Assembly: GCF_016862115.1 (NCBI RefSeq)
Contig: NZ_BOMI01000033.1
Coordinates: 62,001 to 126,000 of the forward strand
Source: Paractinoplanes deccanensis
GTDB taxonomy: Bacteria > Actinomycetota > Actinomycetes > Mycobacteriales > Micromonosporaceae
Length of the DNA stretch: 64,000 nucleotides
Direction of reading: 5' to 3'
The position numbers and the translations under genes are program-made. The notes under the pieces are model-generated. The model saw only the letters and a list, made by a program, of their open reading frames with translations, searched no databases and was not told the origin of the DNA. Position 1 is the stretch's first letter; each line of letters starts with the position of its first letter. Below, piece after piece: positions 47,544 to 56,236 of this stretch.

Positions 47544-48377
47544 ATGGCTGACTGGATCCTGGTGCCGTGCCTGGTGAAGCTGCGCTCCGAGTTCAACACG
47601 GCCGCCCCGAACCGGGACAAGGCCAGTGACGGCACGATCGGCGACACCGCACACGCCGCGGGCGGCAACAGCGACCACCTGCCCGACGAGCACTATGCGG
47701 CGTTGCGCAACAAGGACACCGACGCGACACCTGAAGTCCACGCGATCGACGTCGACTCGGATCTGCGGCAGCCCGGTCTGACGATGGAGATCGTCGTCCA
47801 GCGGATCCTGAAGCGTTGTCGGTCCGGCGCGGAGAAGCGGCTGCGCTACATCATCTGGAACCGACGGATCTGGGAGGCCAGCAACGGCTGGCAGCAGCGT
47901 CCGTACCAGGGCTCGAACCCGCACGACCATCATGCGCATTTCTCCGCCTCGTACACCACCGCGCTCGAAGCCTCTACGGCTTCCTGGCAGATTGGAGCCC
48001 CCGCTGTGGCGACCCTCGACGCCGACGACAAGACGTGGCTGTCCGCTGAGATCAAGAAGCAGGTCAAGGCGTGCATCGCCGACTTCTGGGTGTACGACAT
48101 CGGCAAGGCCACCGGCAACGTGTCTCAGTCCGCCCGGGGTGCCCTGTTCACAGCGAACGTGCGCGCCGGGAACGTCACCAACAGCCAGATGCCGAAGCTG
48201 ACCACGGCGGTGGCGCAGCTCGCGGCGAAGCAGATCGACCCGGCGGCGCTGATCGGGGCGCTGGTGCCGGCGCTCACGGACGCGGTGGTCGCGAGCCTGC
48301 CCGCCGACCGGGACGACGTGACCGCCGACGAGCTCAAGGAGGCGATCGTCGCGGCCGCCCGCGACCTGATCGCCTAG
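47544..48377 (+). CDS. M15-like peptidase, probable endolysin
   Basis: A 277-residue protein in the lysis region. Metal ligands of the M15 D-Ala-D-Ala peptidase type can be placed: GGNSDHLPD near 40-47, HAIDVDSD with H66 and D69/D71, then DHHAHFS with H130 and H132. It should cut peptide stems in cell-wall peptidoglycan. The last 110 residues are helical (LDADDKTWLSAEIKKQVKA), with no recognised cell-wall-binding repeat. ATG after GAGGAGG. A tail-tip peptidase is the alternative. Confidence 0.7.
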   Translation: MADWILVPCLVKLRSEFNTAAPNRDKASDGTIGDTAHAAGGNSDHLPDEHYAALRNKDTDATPEVHAIDVDSDLRQPGLTMEIVVQRILKRCRSGAEKRLRYIIWNRRIWEASNGWQQRPYQGSNPHDHHAHFSASYTTALEASTASWQIGAPAVATLDADDKTWLSAEIKKQVKACIADFWVYDIGKATGNVSQSARGALFTANVRAGNVTNSQMPKLTTAVAQLAAKQIDPAALIGALVPALTDAVVASLPADRDDVTADELKEAIVAAARDLIA

Positions 48378-48416
48378 CACCAGCCACCACCGCACAGCGC
48401 CAGCTCGGGGGCCGCC

Positions 48417-48746
48417 ATGCACCACAACCATGGGGTCCTCGAGGCCCTGTTCTCCGCCGCCAACATCGTCATCGTCGCCGGATACTTGGCCGTCCCGTTC
48501 CTTGTCCTGCCCTACCTGCCACTCACCCGGCCGGTGCTGCTGTGCGGCGCCGGTTTCTTCGCGGGCTGCGCCGGAACGCACGCGTGGATGGCGTTCGGCA
48601 CCACCCACACCACGGGCGGCTGGTACACGTTCTGGACCGTGTGGCATGTGGTGCAGGCGCTGTGCACGTGGGGGTTCATTCTCGGCTTCCGGCACATGCT
48701 GAAGGAGGCCCAAGGCCGCCGCCGTGACCGGCGGGGGCCGCGATGA
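48417..48746 (+). CDS. Membrane protein, three helices
   Basis: A 109-residue protein with three predicted membrane segments (AANIVIVAGYLAVPFLVL, VLLCGAGFFAGCAGTHAW, FWTVWHVVQALCTWGFIL) and a basic C-terminal tail. A His-rich MHHNHG start precedes the first helix. Position next to the peptidase suggests a lysis role such as holin or pinholin. Overlaps the next gene by four bases. Confidence 0.6.
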   Translation: MHHNHGVLEALFSAANIVIVAGYLAVPFLVLPYLPLTRPVLLCGAGFFAGCAGTHAWMAFGTTHTTGGWYTFWTVWHVVQALCTWGFILGFRHMLKEAQGRRRDRRGPR

Positions 48747-49264
48747 CCGGCCGTAACGCCATCGACCGGCTGGTGGAAACCCTCGACGCTCTCGACGAGC
48801 ACCTGCAAACCTCCGACGCCACCGTCAAACGTTCCGAACGCAACCGGATCGGGCTGCTGCACCTGCACGCCGCGTTCGCCGTGTACATCGGGCCGATGTT
48901 CGCCCTGCTCGGCAGGGACGGTATGGCCGGGCCCGCGTGGCTGCTGATCCGGCGCATCCCCGGCGCACCCGTGTCCCTCGCCTGTCTGCTGTTCGCCGGT
49001 GGGGTGATCCTCGGGATTGCCACGTGGCATCGGGCCGTGCGGTGGGAAATCGTCGGCCTATGCATGCTGCTCGGCTGGTATGTGACGATCGCGGTGTCGT
49101 TCGGCGGGGCGCTGCTGTGGTGGCTGACCGGCGGTTTCCCTGCCGGCACGCCGAAACCGGCGCCGTACACGCACGGCGTGTACCTGCACCTGGGCGCGTT
49201 GATGATCGTGCACCTGGTCACGTTGATCCGGATCCGGGTTGCCCGGCGGAAGGCGGCCCGCTGA
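48743..49264 (+). CDS. Membrane protein, four helices
   Basis: A 173-residue protein with a helical cytosolic N-terminus (DRLVETLDALDEHLQT) and four membrane segments, for example LHAAFAVYIGPMFALL, VSLACLLFAGGVILGIA and MLLGWYVTIAVSFGGALLWW. Its end overlaps the next ATG by one base (TGATG). Likely part of the lysis cassette; exact role unknown. Confidence 0.6.
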   Translation: MTGRNAIDRLVETLDALDEHLQTSDATVKRSERNRIGLLHLHAAFAVYIGPMFALLGRDGMAGPAWLLIRRIPGAPVSLACLLFAGGVILGIATWHRAVRWEIVGLCMLLGWYVTIAVSFGGALLWWLTGGFPAGTPKPAPYTHGVYLHLGALMIVHLVTLIRIRVARRKAAR

Positions 49265-49734
49265 TGTGGTGGGGTGCTGAACCACCCGCGGCCCCGCCGG
49301 CGTGGCAGACGTGGCTGCCCGCAGTCCTCGGCACTGTCATCGCGGCGGCCATCGGTGCTGCGGCGACGGTCGTGGTGGCCCGGATGAAGCGCCGGCTTGA
49401 CGAGGCGACCACGGCGAAGACGGTGGCCGAGTCTCGGAAAGCGGAAGCGGAGACGGTGTCGGTGGAGGTTGCCACAGCTCGCTCCCTGATCGCCGAGATC
49501 AAAGCGATGATGGCCGACCAGCGGGCCGACTACGAGTCCCGGCTGACCGAGGTACGGGTCCGCCACGAAGGCGACGTCAAAGCCCTCACCGAACGGGTGT
49601 CCGGGGTCGAGGACCGGGAACGGCAGCTGCGGGCGGCGATCGGGGCCCACTCGATGTGGGACTCCACCGCCGTCGCAGCGTTGCGGGCCACCAACCCGGA
49701 CTTTCCCGAACCGCCGCCGATCAACCTGGACTGA
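49264..49734 (+). CDS. One-helix membrane protein with coiled coil
   Basis: A 156-residue protein with one N-terminal membrane helix (WLPAVLGTVIAAAIGAAATVVV) and a long coiled coil (LDEATTAKTVAESRKAE to about 130). The layout recalls Rz-type spanins or phage membrane-anchored coiled-coil proteins next to holins. It meets the leftward gene at 49735 end to end. Confidence 0.6.
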   Translation: MWWGAEPPAAPPAWQTWLPAVLGTVIAAAIGAAATVVVARMKRRLDEATTAKTVAESRKAEAETVSVEVATARSLIAEIKAMMADQRADYESRLTEVRVRHEGDVKALTERVSGVEDRERQLRAAIGAHSMWDSTAVAALRATNPDFPEPPPINLD

Positions 49735-49953
49735 TCAGGCTTCGTCGTCGGCGAAGTGTTCCGCCTGTTTCAGCTCGAGCAGCTGTGCCTGGATGCGGAC
49801 GAGCCGCCACACCCCCATCGCTGCGGTGATGCCGATGCCACACAGCAGCCCGGTGGTGAAGTTCCCTTCGAGGCTGCCGGCGATGAACGCGGCAACAACC
49901 CAGATGGCGTCGAGCGGGCCGAGAGTGTTGCGGATGGTGGTGGCGCTGGACAT
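49735..49953 (-). CDS. Leftward two-helix membrane protein
   Basis: A 72-residue leftward protein with two membrane helices (LDAIWVVAAFIAGSLE, FTTGLLCGIGITAAMGVW) and a charged tail. The ATG at 49953 is seven bases after TAGGTT, so the mRNA may be leaderless. It resembles a small holin or immunity-type membrane protein. It faces the rightward holin at 50105 across a divergent region. Confidence 0.55.
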   Translation of the reverse strand: MSSATTIRNTLGPLDAIWVVAAFIAGSLEGNFTTGLLCGIGITAAMGVWRLVRIQAQLLELKQAEHFADDEA

Positions 49954-50104
49954 GCGCGCCAACCTAGCGCTGCTTCCGGTACGCCGTGCACCAGCCGATC
50001 GGATCATGCCTGCCGTCCACTTCGCCCTTCCTTGACGCGGTTACGCATAACTATGCGGTTCCGCGACCCCTTCCCCGCAACCCGCATACCTTTTGGAGAC
50101 CGCC
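49954..50104. promoter_or_regulatory. Divergent intergenic region with palindrome
   Basis: TAGGTT (49966-49961, leftward) is a -10 box seven bases before the leftward ATG. In the other direction TTGACG (50032-50037) precedes the palindrome CGCATA/TATGCG (50044-50049 and 50052-50057). The TTGACG has no -10 box at the usual distance, so the rightward promoter is uncertain. Confidence 0.35.
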
Positions 50105-50473
50105 GTGGATTCGATCATCTTCCCGGAGTTGCCGACGTACGTCGGTGAACCCACCCTGGCCGGGCTGCTGTCCCTCGCCGTGACCGTGCTGCTGCCGATC
50201 GTGGCGGCGCTGTTCATGAAGTCGTCGTGGTCGGCGTTCCGCAAGGGTCTCGTCCTGCTCGTCCTCGCCGCCCTCAAGGCCTACGCGGAAGCGTGGCTGG
50301 GCGCGGTCAACAACGACGAAGCGTTCAACTTCACGGCCGCCGCCTATTCGACGGTGGTGCAGTTCGTCCTCGCCGTGGTCGCCTACGTCGGACTGCTGCG
50401 CAACACGGCCCCGCAGCGGGCCGCCCTGGTCGGCGGTCCCGTCAAGGACCGGCACGGCGACTACGTGCGCTGA
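50105..50473 (+). CDS. Holin-like membrane protein
   Basis: A 122-residue protein with GGAG seven bases before its GTG. It has two or three membrane segments (LAGLLSLAVTVLLPIVAALF, AFRKGLVLLVLAALKAYAEAW, STVVQFVLAVVAYVGLL) and a short polar tail, matching actinophage holins. It is the last rightward phage gene and is closed by a strong terminator. Confidence 0.7.
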   Translation: MDSIIFPELPTYVGEPTLAGLLSLAVTVLLPIVAALFMKSSWSAFRKGLVLLVLAALKAYAEAWLGAVNNDEAFNFTAAAYSTVVQFVLAVVAYVGLLRNTAPQRAALVGGPVKDRHGDYVR

Positions 50474-50529
50474 CCCAGTCCCCCGAGCTCGCCGGGCGGC
50501 CTGTTGCCCCCAACGTGCCCGCCGGCGAA

Positions 50530-50579
50530 AGCCCCACCTCGTGCAGCCCTGCCAGGCTGCCGGGGTGGGGCTCTTTTGT
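50530..50579 (+). terminator. Strong terminator at the end of the phage block
   Basis: AGCCCCACC (50530-50538) pairs with GGTGGGGCT (50564-50572); an inner hairpin GCAGCC/GGCTGC stacks inside, and CTTTTGTTGT follows. It works rightward for the holin operon; the A-run on the left side makes it usable leftward too, where it ends the transfer operon. It marks the border between the phage block and the plasmid-like block. Confidence 0.85.
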
Positions 50580-50583
50580 TGTG

Positions 50584-50886
50584 TCAGGACTCGTGCCCGG
50601 CCGCTTTCAGCAGCGCAGTCAGCGCATCCCGCAGGACGGCCGCATCCCGGAGCGGCACCGACGCGGTGGCGCTGGACATGTGCGCCGCGCAGACTGACAC
50701 CCACACCGGGCCGTCCATGCCCTGCTTGAGGTAGACGGTCACCTCGCCCTCACCGACGAACGCGCGCCGTGACCCGACGGTTGTTGCCGCGGACTTGTGC
50801 AGGCCGGGGTATTCGTCGTGGGAGCGTTTCGTGCACCAGGACGGTTCGTGGTTGCGCCGGTCGTTGCGGCGCTGCGGCGACGTCAC
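50584..50886 (-). CDS. DUF6907-like protein
   Basis: A 100-residue leftward protein. EPSWCTKRSHDEYPGLHKS, a strand-rich middle and VPLRDAAVLRDALTALLKAA at the end match the layout of DUF6907, small proteins frequent in actinomycete plasmids and integrative elements. Function unknown. GTG in a GTGA overlap with the GIY-YIG gene upstream. Confidence 0.6.
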   Translation of the reverse strand: MTSPQRRNDRRNHEPSWCTKRSHDEYPGLHKSAATTVGSRRAFVGEGEVTVYLKQGMDGPVWVSVCAAHMSSATASVPLRDAAVLRDALTALLKAAGHES

Positions 50887-51611
50887 CGCCGGACCCGCTT
50901 CGGTTTCGTCTTCTCCCGCCACTTCCGCCGCCACTGCGCCTTCGTGACCGGGGCGCCCAGCCACGTCCACAGCCGCAGGCACGACAGTAGGGCGAGCAGC
51001 GCGACGCCGGCGACCGCGGCGGGATGCCACCACGCACCGAAGTCCCGCCACCGCTCGAGACCCACCCACCCCGCGATCATCAGCACGAGCCAGGCGATCG
51101 ACCAGCCGAGCAACTGCTTCTGCCAAGGCTTCCACGGCCGGCGGACCGCCACCGCAGGGACGCCGGGCGCAGCCTCGTCCCACTCGAGCAAACTGTCGCG
51201 GTTCCTGTTTTCGGGCGGCTGCCACGGTGGGTCACCGCGCCGGGCATCCCGTTCATGACGCTGCGAGACCTGGGTTTCGTAGCTGATCCGGCCCGCGTTC
51301 CAGCGGTTGTCTTTGTCATTCATCCGCGGCTTCTTCTCACGGATGAACCTGCGCTCGATGTCGTCCAGCTCCTCCTCGGTGCAGATTCCTTCCCACAGCA
51401 CATGCGATGAGCCGACGATCAGGTCCGACCACGGCTTGTCATCACGGTGCTGCATCTCACGCCGCCGGCCCCGTTGCCGGGTCTTGCCCACATAGTCGTC
51501 GTGGGCTACCGCGTAGCCGCCTGACATCCATGATTCATGGATGATCAGATCGAAGCCGTAGACGACACCGCGGTAGGAACGGTCGGTGCGGGCCTGTGAG
51601 GTGGCGGTCAT
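50883..51611 (-). CDS. GIY-YIG nuclease-like protein with membrane helices
   Basis: A 242-residue leftward protein. Residues 14-100 carry GIY-YIG-type features: GVVYGF, then YVGKTRQ at 40-46, R50/R51, a helix with EELDDIERRFI and KKPRMN at 94-98. Residues 160-225 hold two membrane helices (QLLGWSIAWLVLMIAGWVGL, AVAGVALLALLSCLRLW) and the tail is very basic. GIY-YIG genes are frequent in Streptomyces plasmids and AICEs; anchoring one to the membrane is less usual and may place it at the transfer pore. Confidence 0.6.
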   Translation of the reverse strand: MTATSQARTDRSYRGVVYGFDLIIHESWMSGGYAVAHDDYVGKTRQRGRRREMQHRDDKPWSDLIVGSSHVLWEGICTEEELDDIERRFIREKKPRMNDKDNRWNAGRISYETQVSQRHERDARRGDPPWQPPENRNRDSLLEWDEAAPGVPAVAVRRPWKPWQKQLLGWSIAWLVLMIAGWVGLERWRDFGAWWHPAAVAGVALLALLSCLRLWTWLGAPVTKAQWRRKWREKTKPKRVRR

Positions 51612-51787
51612 CAGAACACCTGCTCGCAGCAGCGGCACGCGTCCGGGTCCATGTCCCGCTCGAACTGGTCCGGCGTCGAACAGTCGCAATCGCAGTGGGG
51701 ACACGCGTAGGCGCCGCCCGGGTGCTGGCATTCGCACAGCCGGCCACCCGGGCACAGGTATACGGCGAGCCGTTCCAGATCGTTCAC
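51611..51787 (-). CDS. Very small cysteine-rich protein
   Basis: A 58-residue leftward frame with 11 cysteines (LCPGGRLCECQH, ACPHCDCDC, ACRCCEQVF). The stop overlaps the GIY-YIG start (TGATG). Such zinc-loaded miniproteins are usual in transfer regions of actinomycete elements, often named mobile element transfer proteins without proof. GTG start with a weak ribosome site. Confidence 0.5.
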   Translation of the reverse strand: MNDLERLAVYLCPGGRLCECQHPGGAYACPHCDCDCSTPDQFERDMDPDACRCCEQVF

Positions 51788-51825
51788 GACTGGACCGCCA
51801 GCGACGAATCGGTCACCATGGGCGC

Positions 51826-52062
51826 ATGAACGTCAAGGTCTATGACGTCGACCAGCCCGACCGTGAGATCGACGGCAAATACACGATCGACACCACCTTC
51901 GGGCTGCCCGCGGTCGGTGACGAGCTGTACCTGCGGGAGCGGGACTACAACACCAACCGGTTCTACCTCGAAGCCACCGTCCGGCGCCGCCGGTTCGTGT
52001 TCAGCGACAACAAACCCGAAGGCGCCGAAGTGCACGTGTGGGTGCAGCGCGCCCGCCGCTGA
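51826..52062 (+). CDS. Small rightward hypothetical protein
   Basis: A 78-residue rightward protein in a leftward region. Beta-rich: MNVKVYDVDQPDREIDGKY, LPAVGDELYLRERDYN, FYLEATVRRRRFVF. ATG with no strong ribosome site. It is divergent from the cysteine-rich gene and convergent with the translocase. Found as a small accessory gene in similar elements; function unknown. Confidence 0.55.
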   Translation: MNVKVYDVDQPDREIDGKYTIDTTFGLPAVGDELYLRERDYNTNRFYLEATVRRRRFVFSDNKPEGAEVHVWVQRARR

Positions 52063-52067
52063 CCGGA

Positions 52068-54464
52068 TCATCCCCGCACCTCCCCTGTCGGCTGCACAGC
52101 ACGGCGCACTCCCGGCACCCCGTACACGCCGTTCTCGAGCCGGGTCAGCTTCCCGGCGGCCACCAGGTCAGTGAGGTACGTGGTGACCGTCGTCGCCGCC
52201 ACCTGATCTTTCAGCCGGGCGACGACCGCCTTCTTCTCGGCAACACCCGCCTCCGCGGCGAGCTCCCGGCATGCGGCTAGCACCTTGTCCAACGCGGTAC
52301 CGGCCGGCTTCGGCCGGGCTGCCGCGTCCTGCGTCTGCGCCGGCGCAGCGGCCGGGCTCACCGACGCCATCTCGATCAGCTCAATCGCCCGGCCACCCGG
52401 CAGAATGTCGGCGTCGCTGCGCCCCTGCTGAAGCAGGCGAATGGCCCGCTCCTTGCGGTCACCCCACAAAACTCCCGACTCCTGCTGCGCCTCTGGGCCG
52501 AACACTCCCGGGCACACCGACGGGTCACCGTTCGGGTCGACCAGCCACTTCTCCATCTTCTCCCCGGTGTAGTCGGCGCGGCCGTACACGTCCCGGCCGT
52601 TCAGCCCCTGCAGGAACATCAGCCCTGCGGTGCCCTCACCGGCCGCGCAAGTGTTTTTGCCCCACACCAGCGGCAGCATCGTCGGGTCGACTGGCACGTC
52701 CCCGTCGACAGCAGACCGGCCGGCGATGTCGGTCATCGCCCGGAAGATCACCGTCTGGCCGGCCTTCAGCTGCTCCTTGATGTAGGTGGACCCGCCCAGG
52801 TTGTAGGCGGCCGGCACCTGCGTGATCAGCCGCATTTTGATGCCGCACTTACGGGCCTGCCCGACCAGCATTTCGACCAGGGCGAGGATGTCCGGGTCGT
52901 CGATGTACGACTGGACCTCGTCGAGGGTGATGACCAGTAGCGGCATCGCCAGCGTCGCCACCCATGTCTTGATGTTGTTGCGGGACAGTTCGTCGTTGCG
53001 GCGCTGCATCTCCTTCACCGCTGCCAGCAACATCAGCTTGATTTCGGCCTTGTCCCGGGCGAACCAGTCCACCTGGTCCTTGAGCGCCCCGTACGACTGG
53101 CCGCCCTGCGGGTCACCCACCCAGTCGAGGACCAGCCCGTTGGAGTGCAGCGACGCCAGGATCAGCTGCACCACGAACTCCGACTTTCCGGAGCCGGTAC
53201 AGCCGGAGATCAGGTCGTGTGCGGCGCCGGTCTTCGTCCACCACTGGTAGACGATCTGCTGGCCGTCGTCGAAGCGGCCCACCATCGAGGTGCCGCGCTT
53301 CCAGTCCGACGCGGCCGGTCCGGTCCACAGCCGGGTTTCGGCGAGCGGGTTGTCCGGCTGCACCCGCAGCCAGCCGATAGACAGGTCCGATTCGTCGGCG
53401 GAGAACGACACGTCCGCGTAGGTGCACCGGTAGGCGGCGGCGATCCGGCCGAGCAGGTTGGGCCGCTGCTCCCGCATGTTGATGGACCCTTCGACCTTGG
53501 CGACCACTTTCGCGGACCAGTTCGGCAGCAGCGTCCGCTCGGACGCCTTCACCTGGCATGCGGGAAGCCGTTCGAAGTCCACCAGTTCGGTCCCGGCGAG
53601 CGGCCCACCGGCGCAGCCGATCAGGGTCGCCCAGGTGGTGATCGCGCGCAGCTTCACCGGGTCGGGCGCGGCGGCCGGCGCCACATCGGCCGCTCGCTCA
53701 GGTACGTGCACCTGGAGGTCGCCACGGTTGCGGCGCTGCTCGGCGTTCTGCCACCAGGTGCGCGACGCGAACGCCCAGCGGGCCATGCCGAGCCCCGCCA
53801 CGATGACCCCGGGCAGGTGGGTGATGTCGGTGCCGGCGAGCATGGCAGCCCACAGCCCGGCCTCACCGGCGTACCAGGCGTACCGGCGGGACTGTCCGCG
53901 CAGGGCGGCCACACGGCGGCCGGCCTTCTGCCCTCGTTCGATGCGGCCGCGTTTGATCGCGCGGGCGGTGAGGGTGCGTCTGGTGGCCAGGTAGGTGACA
54001 CCTGCCAGGGCCGGTGCGGTAAGTCCCGCCTCAACACCGATGTCGGCGGTGTGGGCGAGCAGGTCGAACAGTCCGGCGCCTGCGGGCAGCAGCCACGGGG
54101 CGGCGGAGCGGCCGTGCAGCCGGATCGCCTCCCGCACGGTTTGCTCCAGCTTCGACGGGCCGGCCTGTTCCGGCTCGAGCTGCTTGCCGTGCTGCGGGCA
54201 GTAGGGCCGTTCGCCGTCGGGCAGCAGCCACTCCTTCGTCGAGCAGCGTTCCTTCCCGCCGCCGTTGACGATGCGCAGGTGCGGGCACTGGAAGATCTGG
54301 TGCGGGGTGCGGCGGTCGTTCTCGTCGACCGGCACCGGCGTCACAGACTTCTGCGGGATGCCTTTGTCGTCGAGGTACATGCGGGCCATCTTCGCCGCGC
54401 CCGCCGGGGGTTTCGGGGTGGAGGGCGGCGCCGCCGGGCGGGCCGCCGTGGTCGGCGCTGCCAT
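52068..54464 (-). CDS. FtsK/TraB-type DNA translocase
   Basis: A 798-residue hexameric DNA pump that should move double-stranded DNA between mycelial cells, as TraB and TraSA do in Streptomyces plasmids and pSAM2. The N-terminus has a CPH..C..CPQH zinc cluster (60-92), then two or more hydrophobic segments (125-165, 200-235). The motor has Walker A GCTGSGKS at 421-428 and Walker B LLVITLDE at 509-516. The last 75 residues (LDKVLAACRELAAEAG, TTYLTDLVAAGKLTRLENG) form a winged helix like the FtsK gamma domain that reads 8-bp repeats. The presence of spd-like genes upstream supports transfer rather than chromosome segregation. Confidence 0.82.
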   Translation of the reverse strand: MAAPTTAARPAAPPSTPKPPAGAAKMARMYLDDKGIPQKSVTPVPVDENDRRTPHQIFQCPHLRIVNGGGKERCSTKEWLLPDGERPYCPQHGKQLEPEQAGPSKLEQTVREAIRLHGRSAAPWLLPAGAGLFDLLAHTADIGVEAGLTAPALAGVTYLATRRTLTARAIKRGRIERGQKAGRRVAALRGQSRRYAWYAGEAGLWAAMLAGTDITHLPGVIVAGLGMARWAFASRTWWQNAEQRRNRGDLQVHVPERAADVAPAAAPDPVKLRAITTWATLIGCAGGPLAGTELVDFERLPACQVKASERTLLPNWSAKVVAKVEGSINMREQRPNLLGRIAAAYRCTYADVSFSADESDLSIGWLRVQPDNPLAETRLWTGPAASDWKRGTSMVGRFDDGQQIVYQWWTKTGAAHDLISGCTGSGKSEFVVQLILASLHSNGLVLDWVGDPQGGQSYGALKDQVDWFARDKAEIKLMLLAAVKEMQRRNDELSRNNIKTWVATLAMPLLVITLDEVQSYIDDPDILALVEMLVGQARKCGIKMRLITQVPAAYNLGGSTYIKEQLKAGQTVIFRAMTDIAGRSAVDGDVPVDPTMLPLVWGKNTCAAGEGTAGLMFLQGLNGRDVYGRADYTGEKMEKWLVDPNGDPSVCPGVFGPEAQQESGVLWGDRKERAIRLLQQGRSDADILPGGRAIELIEMASVSPAAAPAQTQDAAARPKPAGTALDKVLAACRELAAEAGVAEKKAVVARLKDQVAATTVTTYLTDLVAAGKLTRLENGVYGVPGVRRAVQPTGEVRG

Positions 54465-54531
54465 CGCTGGGTTCCTTTCCCTTGTCAGTCGCGGACGTTG
54501 GCGAAACCGGTGCCGTGCACCGGGATGGTCA

Positions 54532-55833
54532 TCAGCTGTTCCGCCGGTCGAACTCGGCCCGCGTCTGGGCGAGCAGCGGCCCGACCTCGCTGGCGCACCG
54601 GCCGGCGGCGGCCTCAGCCGCGGCGGCGGCCTCGGCGGCTTGGGCCATCTTGGTGACGACACTGGACGCGCCGGCGAACTGGACGATCGACAGGGTCTGC
54701 TCGCCGAGGGAGTTGATGCGAGCCCGGGCGGAGCGGATCTGCGCCAGGTACTGGGCGGTGGCCGCCTCGAGGGCGCGGCGGATCGATTCGGCTTCCTGGG
54801 CGCCGGAAACAACGCCGGTGACGGCGATACCTCGGGTGGCGACGGCCTGGGTCATGTCGGGGTTCCCTTCGGTTGGGGCGGGCAGTGCGGGTGGTGTGCT
54901 GCGGGTGGGCTCGCCGACGGTGGCGGCAACCCGGACGGGTTGCTGCGCCATCTCTGCGCGCCATCGGGCGTTGCGTTCGTCGGATTCTCGGGACGCGTCG
55001 CGGATCCGTTTCTCGGCCGCGCAGTGTGGGCAGCGCGCCGGGTCTTTGCTGCAGTTGCCGGACAGTTCGTGCTTGATGGCTTCGGCCTCGGTGTCGGGAA
55101 TCTGGTTGGCGAGCACGTCGGGGTCTTCAGCTTCGGTGTTCTTTGGCGGCGGCAGCTGCTCGGGCGGTTCGAGGACAGCGGTGGCTTGGCGTCCCCTGCC
55201 GGCGGCGGGTTCGCCGAGCGTCGAGGTGACGTGTACAGGTCCCGCGTCCGGTGCGGCAGGACCTGCGCCCGGGTTCGTGTTGGGCTCGTACTCGTCGCTG
55301 TCGTGCACGGTCGACGAGGCGAACCGGGGCTTGCTGGTGCCGGGCTCGTAGCAGCCGCGGCCAGGTCTGCCGCCGGGCGAGGTCGGTTGGGGTCCGGGTT
55401 CTTCGCCGCCGGGCTCAGTGCTGGACGGAGCGTCCGGGCCGGGGCCGCCGTCGGCTCCCGCCGGAGCTCTGCGTGCCCGCCACGCGCCGGCGCGGCGGCC
55501 CACTTCGGCGTCCCAAGCGTCGGCGATCCGCTGGAACAGGCCCGGCTCGGCCGGGTTGTCGCCGCGGGCGGCGCGGCGCTTGGCGCGGGCGGCGTCCTGG
55601 TCGCGCCAGAAGTCGCGCCACACGTTGCCCGCGTACTGGCGGAACGCGCCCCCGGTCGCCGGGTCGATCCCGGCGTCTTGCAGTCGCTGGCGGCGGGCTG
55701 CGGCGGCCGGGGGCTCCTCGCCGCGCAGCCCCGCCGCGAACGACTGGGCCGCCTCCCCTGCGATCTCCGGCAGGTGCTTGACCAGCCAGTAGGAGAAGAC
55801 GCAGACGACGAGGACGTCCATGCCACCGAGCAC
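54532..55833 (-). CDS. Large transfer-region protein with membrane anchor
   Basis: A 433-residue leftward protein. One N-terminal membrane helix (MDVLVVCVFSYWLVKHL) is followed by a long Pro/Gly/Glu-rich disordered part, a CPHC pair (CSKDPARCPHCAAEKRI) and a C-terminal coiled coil (AESIRRALEAATAQYLAQIRS, then KMAQAAEAAAAAE). The start is a GTG at 55833 or the ATG at 55821. It sits directly upstream of the translocase and may scaffold the transfer machine; no family recognised. Confidence 0.6.
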   Translation of the reverse strand: MLGGMDVLVVCVFSYWLVKHLPEIAGEAAQSFAAGLRGEEPPAAAARRQRLQDAGIDPATGGAFRQYAGNVWRDFWRDQDAARAKRRAARGDNPAEPGLFQRIADAWDAEVGRRAGAWRARRAPAGADGGPGPDAPSSTEPGGEEPGPQPTSPGGRPGRGCYEPGTSKPRFASSTVHDSDEYEPNTNPGAGPAAPDAGPVHVTSTLGEPAAGRGRQATAVLEPPEQLPPPKNTEAEDPDVLANQIPDTEAEAIKHELSGNCSKDPARCPHCAAEKRIRDASRESDERNARWRAEMAQQPVRVAATVGEPTRSTPPALPAPTEGNPDMTQAVATRGIAVTGVVSGAQEAESIRRALEAATAQYLAQIRSARARINSLGEQTLSIVQFAGASSVVTKMAQAAEAAAAAEAAAGRCASEVGPLLAQTRAEFDRRNS

Positions 55834-55835
55834 GG

Positions 55836-56234
55836 CTACTTACCCATCTGCGACAGCTGGTTGGAGACCTCGGTGCCGCCGTCCTGGATGAGCCGGCCGG
55901 CCTGGTCGAGGTTGGACGCGCCGAGCACGACGGCGAAGCCGAGCGCGAACGCCGCCCAGAAGGCCGGCTTGTCGGGCTTCTTGTCGACGGCCCAGTCCAC
56001 GACGATGATCGCCGCGCAGACGATGAGGGCGGCGACGCCGGCCCCGCCGAGCCAGGCGGCGGACTGCATCCAGTCCCCGACGAAGGTGGCGAGGAACGCG
56101 AGGCCGGCGAGGAACGCCATGACGACGGCGACGTTCTTCGCGGACTTCTTGGAGGCCTTGTGGGTGCGGTGCGCGGCGAACAGCAGCGCCCCGGCGATGA
56201 GCAGGAGGCCGAAGCGGGCCCCGATACCGAACAT
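55836..56234 (-). CDS. Small integral membrane protein, Spd-like
   Basis: A 132-residue leftward protein with about four membrane helices (FGLLLIAGALLFAA, NVAVVMAFLAGLAFLATFV, GVAALIVCAAIIVVDWAV, AFWAAFALGFAVVLGA). GGAAGG before its ATG. Small membrane proteins in this position of Streptomyces plasmids (Spd proteins) help the spread of incoming DNA through the mycelium. Spd assignment is by context. Confidence 0.6.
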   Translation of the reverse strand: MFGIGARFGLLLIAGALLFAAHRTHKASKKSAKNVAVVMAFLAGLAFLATFVGDWMQSAAWLGGAGVAALIVCAAIIVVDWAVDKKPDKPAFWAAFALGFAVVLGASNLDQAGRLIQDGGTEVSNQLSQMGK

Positions 56235-56236
56235 GG

